A stretch of 64,000 bases of DNA from GAS188 sp035949255 (lineage in GTDB: Bacteria > Pseudomonadota > Alphaproteobacteria > Rhizobiales > Beijerinckiaceae), in assembly GCA_035949255.1 (NCBI GenBank), contig DASZIL010000208.1, positions 28,051 to 92,050 on the forward strand, written 5' to 3'. Position 1 is the stretch's first letter, and the number at the start of each line of letters is the position of its first letter. Positions 52,135 to 60,622 of this stretch are shown piece after piece. The notes beneath the pieces were generated by a model. That model saw only the letters and a list, made by a program, of their open reading frames with translations, did not search any database and was not told the origin of the DNA. The translations under genes and the position numbers were made by a program.

Positions 52135-54081
52135 GTGCAATTTCATCTGAACGGATTCGAACCCGGCGACCCGGAGATTGCGGACCCGACGCAGCGCTAT
52201 GCACCTTCAGGAGGTTCCGGCACTGTCCCGGAGGAGGTTGACATCCTCATCGTCGGCTGCGGGCCCGCCGGTTTAACCTTGGCGGCCCAACTGTCCGCCT
52301 TTCCTGACATCAAGACCTGCATCGTTGAACAGAAGTCGGGTCCTCTGCTCCGCGGCCAGGCCGACGGCATCGCCTGCCGCACGATGGAGATGTTCGAGGC
52401 CTATGGTTTCAGCGAGCGTGTGCTTAAGGAAGCCTGTTGGATCAATGAGACCACATTCTGGAAGCCTGACGGCAAGCAGCGCGAGAACATCGTCCGCAGC
52501 GGACGGGTGCAAGACACCGAAGACGGGCTGTCGGAGTTTCCGCATGTCGTTCTGAATCAGGCGCGGGTGCACGATTTCTTCCTGGACGTCATGCGCAAAT
52601 CGCCGGCACGGCTCGAGCCGCACTACGCGCGGCGCCTGCTCGATCTCCGGATCGACTCAGTGGCCACCGCCGGCGCCAATGCTTATCCCTATCAAGTGAC
52701 CGCCGGGCTCGAGCGCCTCGATCCCGCGCACGAGGGACAGATCGAGACGATCAGGGCTCGCTATGTGGTGGGCTGCGACGGGGCGCGCAGCACCGTGCGC
52801 AAGTGCATCGGACGGGCGCTGCGCGGGGACTCCACCAATCACGCCTGGGGGGTGATGGATGTGCTGGCCGTCACCGACTTCCCGGACATTCGCTTCAAGT
52901 CGTTGATACAGTCCGCCAACGACGGCAGCATCCTCGTCATCCCGAGGGAAGGCGGCTATCTTGTTCGCCTGTATATCGAGATGGACGAGCTCGACGTCGG
53001 CGAAAGAGTTTCTAATCGCAACATCACGGCCGACGATCTGATCGCGGCGGCGCGGCGCATCCTCAAGCCTCATACGCTCGAAGTGAAAGAGATTGCCTGG
53101 TGGTCGGTCTATGAGATCGGCCAGCGCCTTTGCGACAAGTTCGATGACGTGCCCGAAGAGGACATCGAGCGCTTGCCCCGCGTGTTCATTGCCGGTGACG
53201 CCTGCCACACGCACAGCCCGAAAGCCGGCCAGGGCATGAACGTCTCCATGCAGGATGGTTTCAATCTCGGTTGGAAGCTGGCTTCGGTCATACGGAAGCG
53301 GTGCGCACCTCGCCTCCTGCATACCTACTCGGCGGAACGTCAGGCCATCGCCAAGGACCTGATCGACTTCGATCGCGAGTGGGCCGAGATACTCGCTTCC
53401 TCAAAATCAACGACGGGTGGACAGGGCAAAGGGTCCGATCCAGCAGAGACGCAGAGGTATTTTGTCAGGCACGGGCGCTACACGGCGGGAACCGCGGCCC
53501 ATTACCGTCCCTCGATCATCACCGGCGAACCGACCCATCAGCATCTGGCCGAGGGGCTGGCGGCTGGCATGCGCTTTCATTCCGCGCCGGTTATCCGTCT
53601 GGCGGACGCCAAGCCGGTTCACCTCGGCCACGCGGTCAAGGCGGATGGCCGCTGGCGCATCTTCGCCTTTGCCGGAGCGAAGGATCCCGCCGCGCCCAAC
53701 TCCGGCATCCGAGCCCTATGCGACTTTCTTGCTGGAGCACCGGAGTCTCCTGTGAGGAAATACACACCGACGGGCGAGGACATCGACTCGGTGATCGATG
53801 TCCGTGCGATTTTCCAGCAAGGTCATCGCGAGCTCGCCCTCGAGGCCATGCCGTCTTTTCTTCTGCCCCGGAAGGGACGTTACGGACTTTGCGACTATGA
53901 AAAAATGTTTTGCCCCGACCTAGAAAGCGGCAACGACATCTTCACCATGCGTAGCATCGATCGCGAAGGGGGTTGCATGGTGGTCGTGCGGCCAGACCAA
54001 TACGTCGCGCACGTTCTTCCGCTCGATGGCTACGAGCAGCTCGCAGTATTCTTCGATGGTTTCATGACGCGACGGCACTGA
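52135..54081 (+). CDS. mobA: 3-hydroxybenzoate 4-monooxygenase-like FAD hydroxylase
   Basis: The 648-residue flavoprotein closely resembles Comamonas MobA, which hydroxylates 3-hydroxybenzoate to protocatechuate with NADPH and O2. Matching stretches include MQFHLNGFEPGDPEIA at the start, the dinucleotide fold VDILIVGCGPAGLTLAAQLS, QADGIACRTMEMFEA, FPHVVLNQARVHD, ARYVVGCDGARS, the ribityl-binding GDACHTHSPKAGQGMN, and the C-terminal thioredoxin-like domain ending VVVRPDQYVAHVLPLD. GTG start with GGGGAGG upstream. Phenol hydroxylase is the alternative within the family. The transporter 772 bases upstream may supply the substrate; protocatechuate dioxygenase genes are not in the window. Confidence 0.9.
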   Translation: MQFHLNGFEPGDPEIADPTQRYAPSGGSGTVPEEVDILIVGCGPAGLTLAAQLSAFPDIKTCIVEQKSGPLLRGQADGIACRTMEMFEAYGFSERVLKEACWINETTFWKPDGKQRENIVRSGRVQDTEDGLSEFPHVVLNQARVHDFFLDVMRKSPARLEPHYARRLLDLRIDSVATAGANAYPYQVTAGLERLDPAHEGQIETIRARYVVGCDGARSTVRKCIGRALRGDSTNHAWGVMDVLAVTDFPDIRFKSLIQSANDGSILVIPREGGYLVRLYIEMDELDVGERVSNRNITADDLIAAARRILKPHTLEVKEIAWWSVYEIGQRLCDKFDDVPEEDIERLPRVFIAGDACHTHSPKAGQGMNVSMQDGFNLGWKLASVIRKRCAPRLLHTYSAERQAIAKDLIDFDREWAEILASSKSTTGGQGKGSDPAETQRYFVRHGRYTAGTAAHYRPSIITGEPTHQHLAEGLAAGMRFHSAPVIRLADAKPVHLGHAVKADGRWRIFAFAGAKDPAAPNSGIRALCDFLAGAPESPVRKYTPTGEDIDSVIDVRAIFQQGHRELALEAMPSFLLPRKGRYGLCDYEKMFCPDLESGNDIFTMRSIDREGGCMVVVRPDQYVAHVLPLDGYEQLAVFFDGFMTRRH

Positions 54082-54235
54082 ACGCAGCGTGCAATTTGTA
54101 TCGGCACCGGACCATCGTGAGAGTTTTGGAAGACGCTGCGGCGATGGTGTGGCACGAAACGTACGCCTACGGGAATGAACAGGTCGAGCTGGCGCTCGCG
54201 CAACATCGCGGAGGTACGCGGCGAGCGTTTACGTG

Positions 54236-54463
54236 ATGTCCGCAACTGGCCCCTCTCGCACCCCATTCGTGCACGCTGCCGCCCGCCCGCCAAGAGCGCT
54301 GAGCGAGGCAGGAATCGCTTCACGCGACCAGGCTCAGGCTAAGACCGGCACGCCCATTTCGCGTGTGGCCGTATTCATATTTGCCGTGGCTGCCGGGTTG
54401 CTGACAATTACGTGGACTACCTTCCTGATTAGGTTGCTTCTCAAGGCCTTGTCGCTGCTTTAA
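54236..54463 (+). CDS. Small single-TM hypothetical protein (75 aa)
   Basis: The product has a polar N-terminal half and one C-terminal hydrophobic helix (VFIFAVAAGLLTITWTTFLI). Its stop codon touches the ATG of the GH16 gene (54464), suggesting coupling. No family recognised and no strong ribosome-binding site seen, so it may not be real. Confidence 0.4.
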   Translation: MSATGPSRTPFVHAAARPPRALSEAGIASRDQAQAKTGTPISRVAVFIFAVAAGLLTITWTTFLIRLLLKALSLL

Positions 54464-55483
54464 ATGCGGTTCTCGACGGAGTTATCGAATCGAATGCCAT
54501 GCGGTTGCCGCACTTCTGCTCCCGTGACTGCGTTGCCAGTCTCACGTTCACAGTCGATCTGGCGAGTCGTCTGGGTCGCTGTCGCTACAAGCTTTGTTGG
54601 TCCACTCATCCTTACCATTCTGATCGCTGGGCTGACTCTCGGCGCAAGTCGAGGCGCCCAAGCCGCTTGGCGGCTGGTCTGGAGCGATGAATTCAACGGC
54701 AACTCCGTCAACACCAATCATTGGGGATTCGACGTTGGCAACGGCGGCAACGGTTGGGGCAATCACGAACTCGAATTTTACACCTCGCGTCCGGAGAATG
54801 TCTTCGTCAGGCACGGCCTTCTGCATATCGTCGCCCGCCGCGAGTTCTACCATGATTTCAACTACACCTCTGCCAGGCTCAAGACCCGCGGCCGCTTCTG
54901 CCAAAAATACGGCCGCTTCGAATTTCGCGCGCGTCTGCCCCAGGGCAAAGGCTATTGGCCCGCCTTCTGGCTCATGCCGGAGCATGAGGTTTACGGCGGC
55001 TGGGCCGCCTCCGGCGAGATCGACGTCATGGAAAACAAGGGCGACAATCCGCGCAACGTGTTGGGCACCATACATTATGGCGGCCCTTCTCCCCGCAACA
55101 CTCATTCCCACGGGCCTTCCTACAATTTCCCGCCCGGCGACTCCGTGGCAAATTTTCATATTTACGCGGTTGAATGGACCAAAAGGGCCATTCGTTGGTT
55201 CGTGGACGACCACCTCTACGAAACCCAGACCGCCTGGTGGAGCGCCAGCACCCCCAAGTTACGGAACCCTTACCCTGCGCCGTTCAATCAGCCCTTCTTC
55301 ATCATCATGAATCTGGCGGTCGGCGGCAATTTCGACGGCAACCCCACTGACGCGACTATCTTTCCCGGCGAGATTCAGGTGGACTACGTCCGCGTTTACG
55401 AAGATGCGGGGCACAGCACGCACGGCAAAGCGGGCCATATCCGCACGGCGCGAACGGCGCAGTGCACCGTCCCCGCTATATGA
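54464..55483 (+). CDS. Glycoside hydrolase family 16 (laminarinase/lichenase-like)
   Basis: The 339-residue precursor has an N-terminal hydrophobic segment (VVWVAVATSFVGPLILTILI), then a GH16 beta-sandwich from about residue 69: WRLVWSDEFNGNSVNTNHWG, GNHELEFYTSRPENVFVRHG, SARLKTRGRFCQKYGRFEFR, and the catalytic GEIDVMENKG with nucleophile Glu185 and acid/base Glu190. The intervening Met is the beta-bulge of beta-1,3-glucanase-type members. It is expected to cut beta-glucans outside the cytoplasm. It ends with FPGEIQVDYVRVYED, typical for the family. Confidence 0.92.
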   Translation: MRFSTELSNRMPCGCRTSAPVTALPVSRSQSIWRVVWVAVATSFVGPLILTILIAGLTLGASRGAQAAWRLVWSDEFNGNSVNTNHWGFDVGNGGNGWGNHELEFYTSRPENVFVRHGLLHIVARREFYHDFNYTSARLKTRGRFCQKYGRFEFRARLPQGKGYWPAFWLMPEHEVYGGWAASGEIDVMENKGDNPRNVLGTIHYGGPSPRNTHSHGPSYNFPPGDSVANFHIYAVEWTKRAIRWFVDDHLYETQTAWWSASTPKLRNPYPAPFNQPFFIIMNLAVGGNFDGNPTDATIFPGEIQVDYVRVYEDAGHSTHGKAGHIRTARTAQCTVPAI

Positions 55484-55691
55484 GCGGTTAAGACGTTCGC
55501 GCGACTCTATCCGCATTAGCCTGGCGAAATACAATGGGACCCGGACCATCGATATCCGTATCTTGGTATGCCGCTGACAACGGGGTGGCCAAGCAAAGCA
55601 GGCATTACTTTGGGGCTTCGACACCTCGAGGCTTTTGCAGATGTCCTCGGCGCTGGCGGCAGGCGCCAGCGGCAGGTCGAGTATCGCGGCT

Positions 55692-55976
55692 TCACCGCTG
55701 CGGGCGAGTTGCGTTACCCGGTGATCCGAGGCTGGTATCGCAGTTGAGCGGAAGTATCGGGATATCCCTGACGCGCCTTAACTCCACGCCATCCGCCAAG
55801 GCGTCATAGGTCTCGGCGATTTGGACGAAGCTCGTCCGAAGATCGCCCGTTGCGCTTGACTGGGCCCGTTTGCGCCAGGCCCTCGCTTTGGCACGGCAAT
55901 TCGCAGCTCTCGCCTTCATAACGTCCAGGGGCTTGAACAAAAATCCGGTCATGGCGTCACCCATAAAATTATACAT
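55692..55976 (-). CDS. Small hypothetical helical protein (94 aa)
   Basis: Residues about 20-66 (MKARAANCRAKARAWRKRAQ and TSFVQIAETYDALADGVEL) follow the pattern of short helical rhizobial proteins that combine a Cys/Arg/Ala-rich helix with a YDxLA segment. The C-terminal tail is dissimilar and may be an extension past a lost stop. No clear ribosome-binding site. Function unknown. Confidence 0.5.
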   Translation of the reverse strand: MYNFMGDAMTGFLFKPLDVMKARAANCRAKARAWRKRAQSSATGDLRTSFVQIAETYDALADGVELRRVRDIPILPLNCDTSLGSPGNATRPQR

Positions 55977-56102
55977 CTAGGATAATGACCAGCCATGTCC
56001 ATTGGTGCTCCGCATAGCAGGAACCATCAAAACAGTTTGCGCGTTCCGAACGGCATCATCTTTCACTGCCAATCCAAAACATTCCAGAGGGGAGCGAACA
56101 GC

Positions 56103-56321
56103 ATGGGGGCCGTTTTCATCGAACCGCGTCCGAAAGGCTGGCCCCAGGGAAGCCACATAGATGATTATGTGGTCGAGGATCATGCGGACCATGTGCTGCA
56201 AACCTTCAAGTCGCAGCGCGAAGCAATCGAGTGGGCGAAGAGCGAGGGCCATCACCCTCTTGTCGCACGCGTCCGACATTTGAATGACAAGAAGGTCCCC
56301 GATCACTGGCGGGCAGCTTGA
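56103..56321 (+). CDS. Small conserved hypothetical protein (72 aa)
   Basis: The product MGAVFIEPRPKGWPQGSHID, DYVVEDHADHVLQTFKSQRE, AIEWAKSEGHHPLVARVRHL resembles a compact family of small rhizobial proteins (DUF2188-like pattern) of unknown function. The ATG at 56103 follows AGAGGGGAG; the open frame to 55995 has no similarity. Gene of normal codon use between two unrelated genes. Confidence 0.7.
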   Translation: MGAVFIEPRPKGWPQGSHIDDYVVEDHADHVLQTFKSQREAIEWAKSEGHHPLVARVRHLNDKKVPDHWRAA

Positions 56322-56489
56322 CCACTTGTTGTCATAGATAAAACGACGATCTGCCCCAATGTCGCACGTTTGTGCACCTCCTGCTGGCCCTGTTTTCGCT
56401 CGAGGCTTTCGGGAGATCGCTAGGCTTTGACGCGTTGGCGCGTGAGGACGCGGGCATCGGGCGGCGTATGCCGAAATTCCTGTTGCGCT

Positions 56490-57278
56490 TCACGTAGGTG
56501 CGAGGCGCCGGATGATGGCGGCGAGAAGCCGCATTGCATCCGCGGCGCCATCCCGTTCGCCTTTTTCGAAATCGTCTCCATTCTGGCCCATGGCATTCGT
56601 CACATGGGCGAGGCAAAGGACGGATTGGGCCTGCGCCTTGGCGAAGGCGTAAAGCGCCGCAGCCTCCATCTCGACCGCAAGAATGCCTTTGCGGCGAGCG
56701 GCCTCAATGGCTTCAGCGGTTTCACGGAAAGGGGCGTCCGTGGTCCAGCTCGGTCCGACGACACTTCGCAGCGCTACTTGTGCCAGCGCGTCCTTCGCCT
56801 CCGCGATCAGATGCGGGTCCGCCTCGGCAAACTCGGAAGGGGCCACGTAGTGATAGCTCGTGCCTTCGTCGCGCAGAGCCCGATCGATAACGACAAAATA
56901 AGGCGGCTTCCCTGCGGGGGTGATCTGACCCGCCGAGGTCAGGCTCACCAAGAGGCGGCAGCCACTCGCGAAAAGCTCCTCCGCCACGAGCACCGCGAAT
57001 GATGCTCCAACGACCCGACCCACGATGCCGACTTCGTGGCCGCCCAATGTGAAGCTGTGAAGTTCCGTATGATAGCAGGGCCAGTCTCCGAAAGGCTTGG
57101 CCTGGCCGGTCTCACGAAGCCAATGGACAATGTCACCGTCCGGATCGAGGAGGCATATTCGCGGCACGTCAACTGCCGCCAACGCTTTCTGTCGCCGTGC
57201 TTCGCGGAGCAAGGCCGCCGGCGCGAACACCGAAGGAGAAGTAGGCTGCTTGTTGTCGAGGATGGGAGCAGTGACCAT
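56490..57278 (-). CDS. Nucleoside phosphorylase / nucleosidase family protein
   Basis: The 262-residue protein has the PNP/UDP phosphorylase fold: FTLGGHEVGIVGRVVGASFA, LVSLTSAGQITPAG, and VEMEAAALYAFAKAQ, the nucleoside-binding segment with the conserved Met-Glu pair. It may split nucleosides or S-adenosylhomocysteine-like compounds. The ATG at 57278 is used; a TTG ten codons upstream is less likely. Convergence is with nothing strong; the methyltransferase upstream is divergent by 44 bases. Confidence 0.86.
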   Translation of the reverse strand: MVTAPILDNKQPTSPSVFAPAALLREARRQKALAAVDVPRICLLDPDGDIVHWLRETGQAKPFGDWPCYHTELHSFTLGGHEVGIVGRVVGASFAVLVAEELFASGCRLLVSLTSAGQITPAGKPPYFVVIDRALRDEGTSYHYVAPSEFAEADPHLIAEAKDALAQVALRSVVGPSWTTDAPFRETAEAIEAARRKGILAVEMEAAALYAFAKAQAQSVLCLAHVTNAMGQNGDDFEKGERDGAADAMRLLAAIIRRLAPT

Positions 57279-57322
57279 GTTCCGATAGCTTCGCGGTTTT
57301 GCGGTCAAGAGGGAGGAACATC

Positions 57323-57958
57323 ATGAGCGAAGTGAGCCGTCAGCACCATTGGGAGAATGTCTACGCCACCAAAGGCGAGAGCGAGGTGAGCTGGTTTCAG
57401 AGGGCTCCCACCCAGTCGTTGGAGCTGATGACATGCGCCGGTGCAACAACCCAAATGGCCGTCATCGACATTGGTGGAGGCGCTTCGCGCCTGGTCGATT
57501 CCCTGGTCGCGATGAACTTTCGCGACATTACCGTGCTCGACCTCTCGGAATCGGCGCTCGCGGCCGCCAAGGCTCGCCTCGGCGGGCGGGCCGATCACGT
57601 TGCATGGGTCGTCGCCGACGTCACATCCTGGGAGCCGCATCGGACCTATGACCTGTGGCACGACCGGGCGGCGTTCCATTTCCTCACCGAGGAGCGCGAC
57701 CGCGCGGCCTACATCGCCCGGCTGACCAAGAGCCTGAAGCTTGGCGGCCATGCGATCATCGCCACCTTCGCGCCGGATGGTCCAGAACGCTGCAGCGGCC
57801 TTCCGGTCATGCGCTACGACGCCGAAAGCCTCGGCCTGGCGCTTGGAGGCACCTTCGAGTTGATCGAGACCCGCCGTGACGAACATTTGACCCCTTGGGG
57901 CTCAAAACAGCGCTTCCAGTTCAGCATGTTCCGTCGCGGATGCGGCTCGACCCAATGA
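57323..57958 (+). CDS. Class I SAM-dependent methyltransferase
   Basis: The 211-residue protein has the SAM-binding GxGxS-like motif I in VIDIGGGASRLVDSLVAMN, motif II TVLDLSESALAAAKARL, and WVVADVTSWEPHRTYDLWHD. The opening HHWENVYATKGESEVSWFQR is typical of thiol- or small-molecule methyltransferases of the SmtA/TehB-like group. GGGAGG lies before the ATG. Ends 63 bases before the convergent flavoprotein gene. Confidence 0.9.
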   Translation: MSEVSRQHHWENVYATKGESEVSWFQRAPTQSLELMTCAGATTQMAVIDIGGGASRLVDSLVAMNFRDITVLDLSESALAAAKARLGGRADHVAWVVADVTSWEPHRTYDLWHDRAAFHFLTEERDRAAYIARLTKSLKLGGHAIIATFAPDGPERCSGLPVMRYDAESLGLALGGTFELIETRRDEHLTPWGSKQRFQFSMFRRGCGSTQ

Positions 57959-58021
57959 CCGCTTCCCCGCGCACCTGGCCCGCCGAGGTCAGGACCGGCT
58001 TGCCCGAATGCACGACGGCCG

Positions 58022-59248
58022 CTAGGCGCGCGCGGCGATGTGGTCCGCGAGATAGGCCGCGTCGTATTCGACGCCGAAGATGAAGCTCGACGCTCTTCGG
58101 GATAGCCAGCTCAGCCCAAGGAAGTACAGCCCGGGCACATTGGTTACGCCGCACCGATGCACCGGCGCGCCGCGTTCGTCAAAAGCGTCGACCTTCAGCC
58201 AGCTGAAATCGAGCGCGTATCCCGTCGCCCAGACGATTGCGGTTATTCCGGCACCGTGGAGGTCAAGCTCCAGGATGGGGTCGGTGACGCATGGCGGTTC
58301 CGGAGCGACCGCTCGCGCCGCTGGCTCCTCGGGCAGATCGAGACCTTCGCGCGCCACATAGGCGTCGGCCTTGTCGAGCAAGGACGAGAGGTAGGCATCT
58401 CCTTGCGCCAGACTGCTCACGAGGTCTGGAGAGAAGCGCATGACACCATTGGCGAAGGCTTCCGCCCTGCCCAGCAGCATCACTCCGCGCCCTGCAAGGC
58501 GTCGAAAGTCGATGGTGTGGCCGCCATAGGCCCCGCTCACCGCGATCGTTACGTGCCGCTCTAATGGCCCGCGGGTCGTGGCCTGCCACGCGCCCAGCAC
58601 GCCCAGCCACCAGACGGCGTCACGCCCCCGATATCGTCTCGGCGGCCGCTGATGCCCGCCCACGGACAGATAGACGCGCCGGCCCCCGCGCGAAAGTTCG
58701 TCGGCGATCTGAGCACCCGAAGAACCGGCCCCGACCACGAGCACGGCGCCCTTCGGCAGCTGGCCGGGATTGCGGTATCCGTTGGAATGCATCTGCACGA
58801 TCCCGGTTTCCGGCGGCACAAGGGCAGGAATGATCGGGCGTTGAAATGGCCCCGTGGCCGCGACCACGTTCTTGGCTTCGATCGTACCCTTCGACGTTTC
58901 GGCGCGGAAGCCGGCCCCGCCGCCTAGCTCGTGCAGCGATGTCACCGCGACACCGCAGCGCACAGGTGCGGCGATCCGGTCGGCATAACCGACAAGGTAA
59001 TCCACCATCTGGTCGCGCGTTGCGAAGCCGTCGGGATCGACGCCGGCGATGGATGAGCCCGACAATCTGTCATGCCAGGCGGGACCGTTGGCGTGCAAAC
59101 CGTCCCATCTTTCCGAGCGCCAGCGTTCGGCGATCCGATGCCGTTCCAGGACAACGTGGGAAAGGCCGCGCTTGCTCAGCTGCTCGCTCATCGCCAACCC
59201 GGCCTGACCGCCGCCAACGATCAACGTCTCGACTTTCTCGACTGACAC
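58022..59248 (-). CDS. Flavin-containing monooxygenase-like NAD(P)/FAD oxidoreductase (CzcO/YUCCA type)
   Basis: The 408-residue protein has two dinucleotide motifs: the FAD site TLIVGGGQAGLAMSEQL near residue 7 and the NADPH site VLVVGAGSSGAQIADEL near residue 170. It also has the ATGPFQRPIIP linker, the IVWATGYALDFSWLK segment, and GVTNVPGLYFLGLSWLSRR. Related proteins oxidise soft nucleophiles or ketones; YUCCA enzymes make auxin in plants, but that is not implied here. GTG at 59248 with AGGATG upstream fits the family start; the open frame continues to 59362. Confidence 0.88.
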   Translation of the reverse strand: MSVEKVETLIVGGGQAGLAMSEQLSKRGLSHVVLERHRIAERWRSERWDGLHANGPAWHDRLSGSSIAGVDPDGFATRDQMVDYLVGYADRIAAPVRCGVAVTSLHELGGGAGFRAETSKGTIEAKNVVAATGPFQRPIIPALVPPETGIVQMHSNGYRNPGQLPKGAVLVVGAGSSGAQIADELSRGGRRVYLSVGGHQRPPRRYRGRDAVWWLGVLGAWQATTRGPLERHVTIAVSGAYGGHTIDFRRLAGRGVMLLGRAEAFANGVMRFSPDLVSSLAQGDAYLSSLLDKADAYVAREGLDLPEEPAARAVAPEPPCVTDPILELDLHGAGITAIVWATGYALDFSWLKVDAFDERGAPVHRCGVTNVPGLYFLGLSWLSRRASSFIFGVEYDAAYLADHIAARA

Positions 59249-59622
59249 ATCGACATCCTGTTTTGATTGGGGACAGTCATCCACAGAGAACACGGGCACA
59301 CAAGCCGGGCCGCCGCTTTTGCGACGCCGGGCATCCGCGATACCACCTTTCCATGCGCGCAACCGTGCTTTTGCTCATCCAAGGTTCGCGGTTGCGTTGG
59401 AGCGCCTGGGCTTGCTTGATCTCCCATCTCTCCGAGCCCCCAATAGCCGGCTTTTGAACCGTCTCGTCACGCGCGGTAGAGCACGCGCTTGTTAGACGGG
59501 AACACTTTTCTGGCCTTTGGAGTTTGCCCTCCGATAGATACCGAATACAATCGTAAGCGGACGGGAACCATCGCCAAGGACGCTTGAGGCTGCTCAAACC
59601 CCTCCCGTCGCGGAGAGTCGCG
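59249..59622. other. 374-base intergenic stretch
   Basis: Between the divergent flavoprotein gene and the small hypothetical gene no family-like sequence is seen. Promoters for both should lie here; none is clear. Confidence 0.4.
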
Positions 59623-59844
59623 ATGCCGGTATACTGCCTTTTCGACAGAAGCGGCGCCGAGCAGACGATTTTCAATGTCGCGGCGGCAAAGCCCGAAGAT
59701 GCGCGAAGGTTCGTCGCGCTCAACTGCCAGGTCGCCGCGCAGGATGAGGAAATCTATGGCTGCGAGCTCGACACGGGCGTCTCAGTGCCTTGGGGCGAAA
59801 TCCATGCGGTCGATGGTCGGGTGATCAAGGTGACACGCGTCTGA
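59623..59844 (+). CDS. Small hypothetical protein (73 aa)
   Basis: MPVYCLFDRSGAEQTIFNVA starts a compact protein containing AAKPEDARRFVALNCQ and a beta-rich end (VDGRVIKVTRV). CGGAGAG lies before the ATG. No family recognised. Confidence 0.55.
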   Translation: MPVYCLFDRSGAEQTIFNVAAAKPEDARRFVALNCQVAAQDEEIYGCELDTGVSVPWGEIHAVDGRVIKVTRV

Positions 59845-59981
59845 GCCGCGGCGCTTTCCGGCCCTTGGCGCTCTGCTCGCCTTGTGTGGGCTCACACGCC
59901 AATCGAACCTCGCGCTAGGCAAGCAGTTTTACATGCACGACGAGCGTGCCTCGGGTGAGGCGCAATCAGCCTGTCGTGAAA

Positions 59982-60359
59982 TCAGCACACCCGGATTTGT
60001 CGCCATCCCCAGACGGAGGGTTCGCCCGACCAGCATCTTCCGTCGATCGGGGGACCACCCCAGTGACCGTAACCGCCGCGCCAGGCATATTCGTGCCGCC
60101 AATGGGCGCCGCGCGAGCTTGCGCGATGGTGGGCATGCCTTCCCGCATAGGCGTAGTGTCTGTTTGCGTAAAGGTAGAACGGCCCGCCGGGATGATAGTA
60201 CCAAAAATCATTCGCGGGCGCCTTGGAATAGCGTTGGTAGCTCTCGTAGACGCCTTCCTCGCTCCGCGTCGTCGCGGCAAGCGACCGCGAAGAGGGGATC
60301 GCCCCCGCGGCCGCAATGATGATGGCGGTGGTGCACAGGCCCAAAATCTTGGCGTCCAT
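59982..60359 (-). CDS. Secreted His/Tyr/Gly-rich small protein (125 aa)
   Basis: The product begins with a signal peptide (MDAKILGLCTTAIIIAAAGA, then IPSSRSLAA) and has a His/Tyr/Arg/Gly/Trp-rich mature part, including FWYYHPGGPFYLYANRHYAY and GGYGHWGGPP. Two cysteines in the tail (GRCWSG; RQIRVC) could pair. Such sequences suggest metal-binding or surface-associated proteins; function unknown. AGAGGA lies upstream of the ATG. The open frame continues to 60491 but that part does not resemble the family. Confidence 0.65.
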   Translation of the reverse strand: MDAKILGLCTTAIIIAAAGAIPSSRSLAATTRSEEGVYESYQRYSKAPANDFWYYHPGGPFYLYANRHYAYAGRHAHHRASSRGAHWRHEYAWRGGYGHWGGPPIDGRCWSGEPSVWGWRQIRVC

Positions 60360-60622
60360 GGGTTCGGTCCTCTTTTTGCCGTCCATTCTTGGCGGTCTGC
60401 GGATTCTCGGCGCATTCTTGGCGATCACGCCGAGATCATAACACATGGGATCAATTCCATAAGCAAGCTCTTGCGAGATGGTTGCGCCCACCTCTTGCCG
60501 AAAATCTCGCTTCGAAGGATGGGATGCGGCTCGCTCTCGCGCTGGCTCGCAACGATAAGGGGCGCGAAAGGCATTTGTCGTGGTAGAGGGCGGCGCGGAA
60601 CCGCGGCCGGCAAGGAGTTGCG

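Noticed and set aside
58022..59248. Auxin-synthesis YUCCA enzyme
   Set aside because: The fold and motifs are shared by many flavin monooxygenases, and no tryptophan-to-indolepyruvate gene is linked; a specific auxin role would be overcalling.
49641..60622. Integrase or attR site of a tRNA-Ser island
   Set aside because: No integrase-like frame and no second copy of the tRNA 3' end could be found by eye; island status is kept only as an inference.
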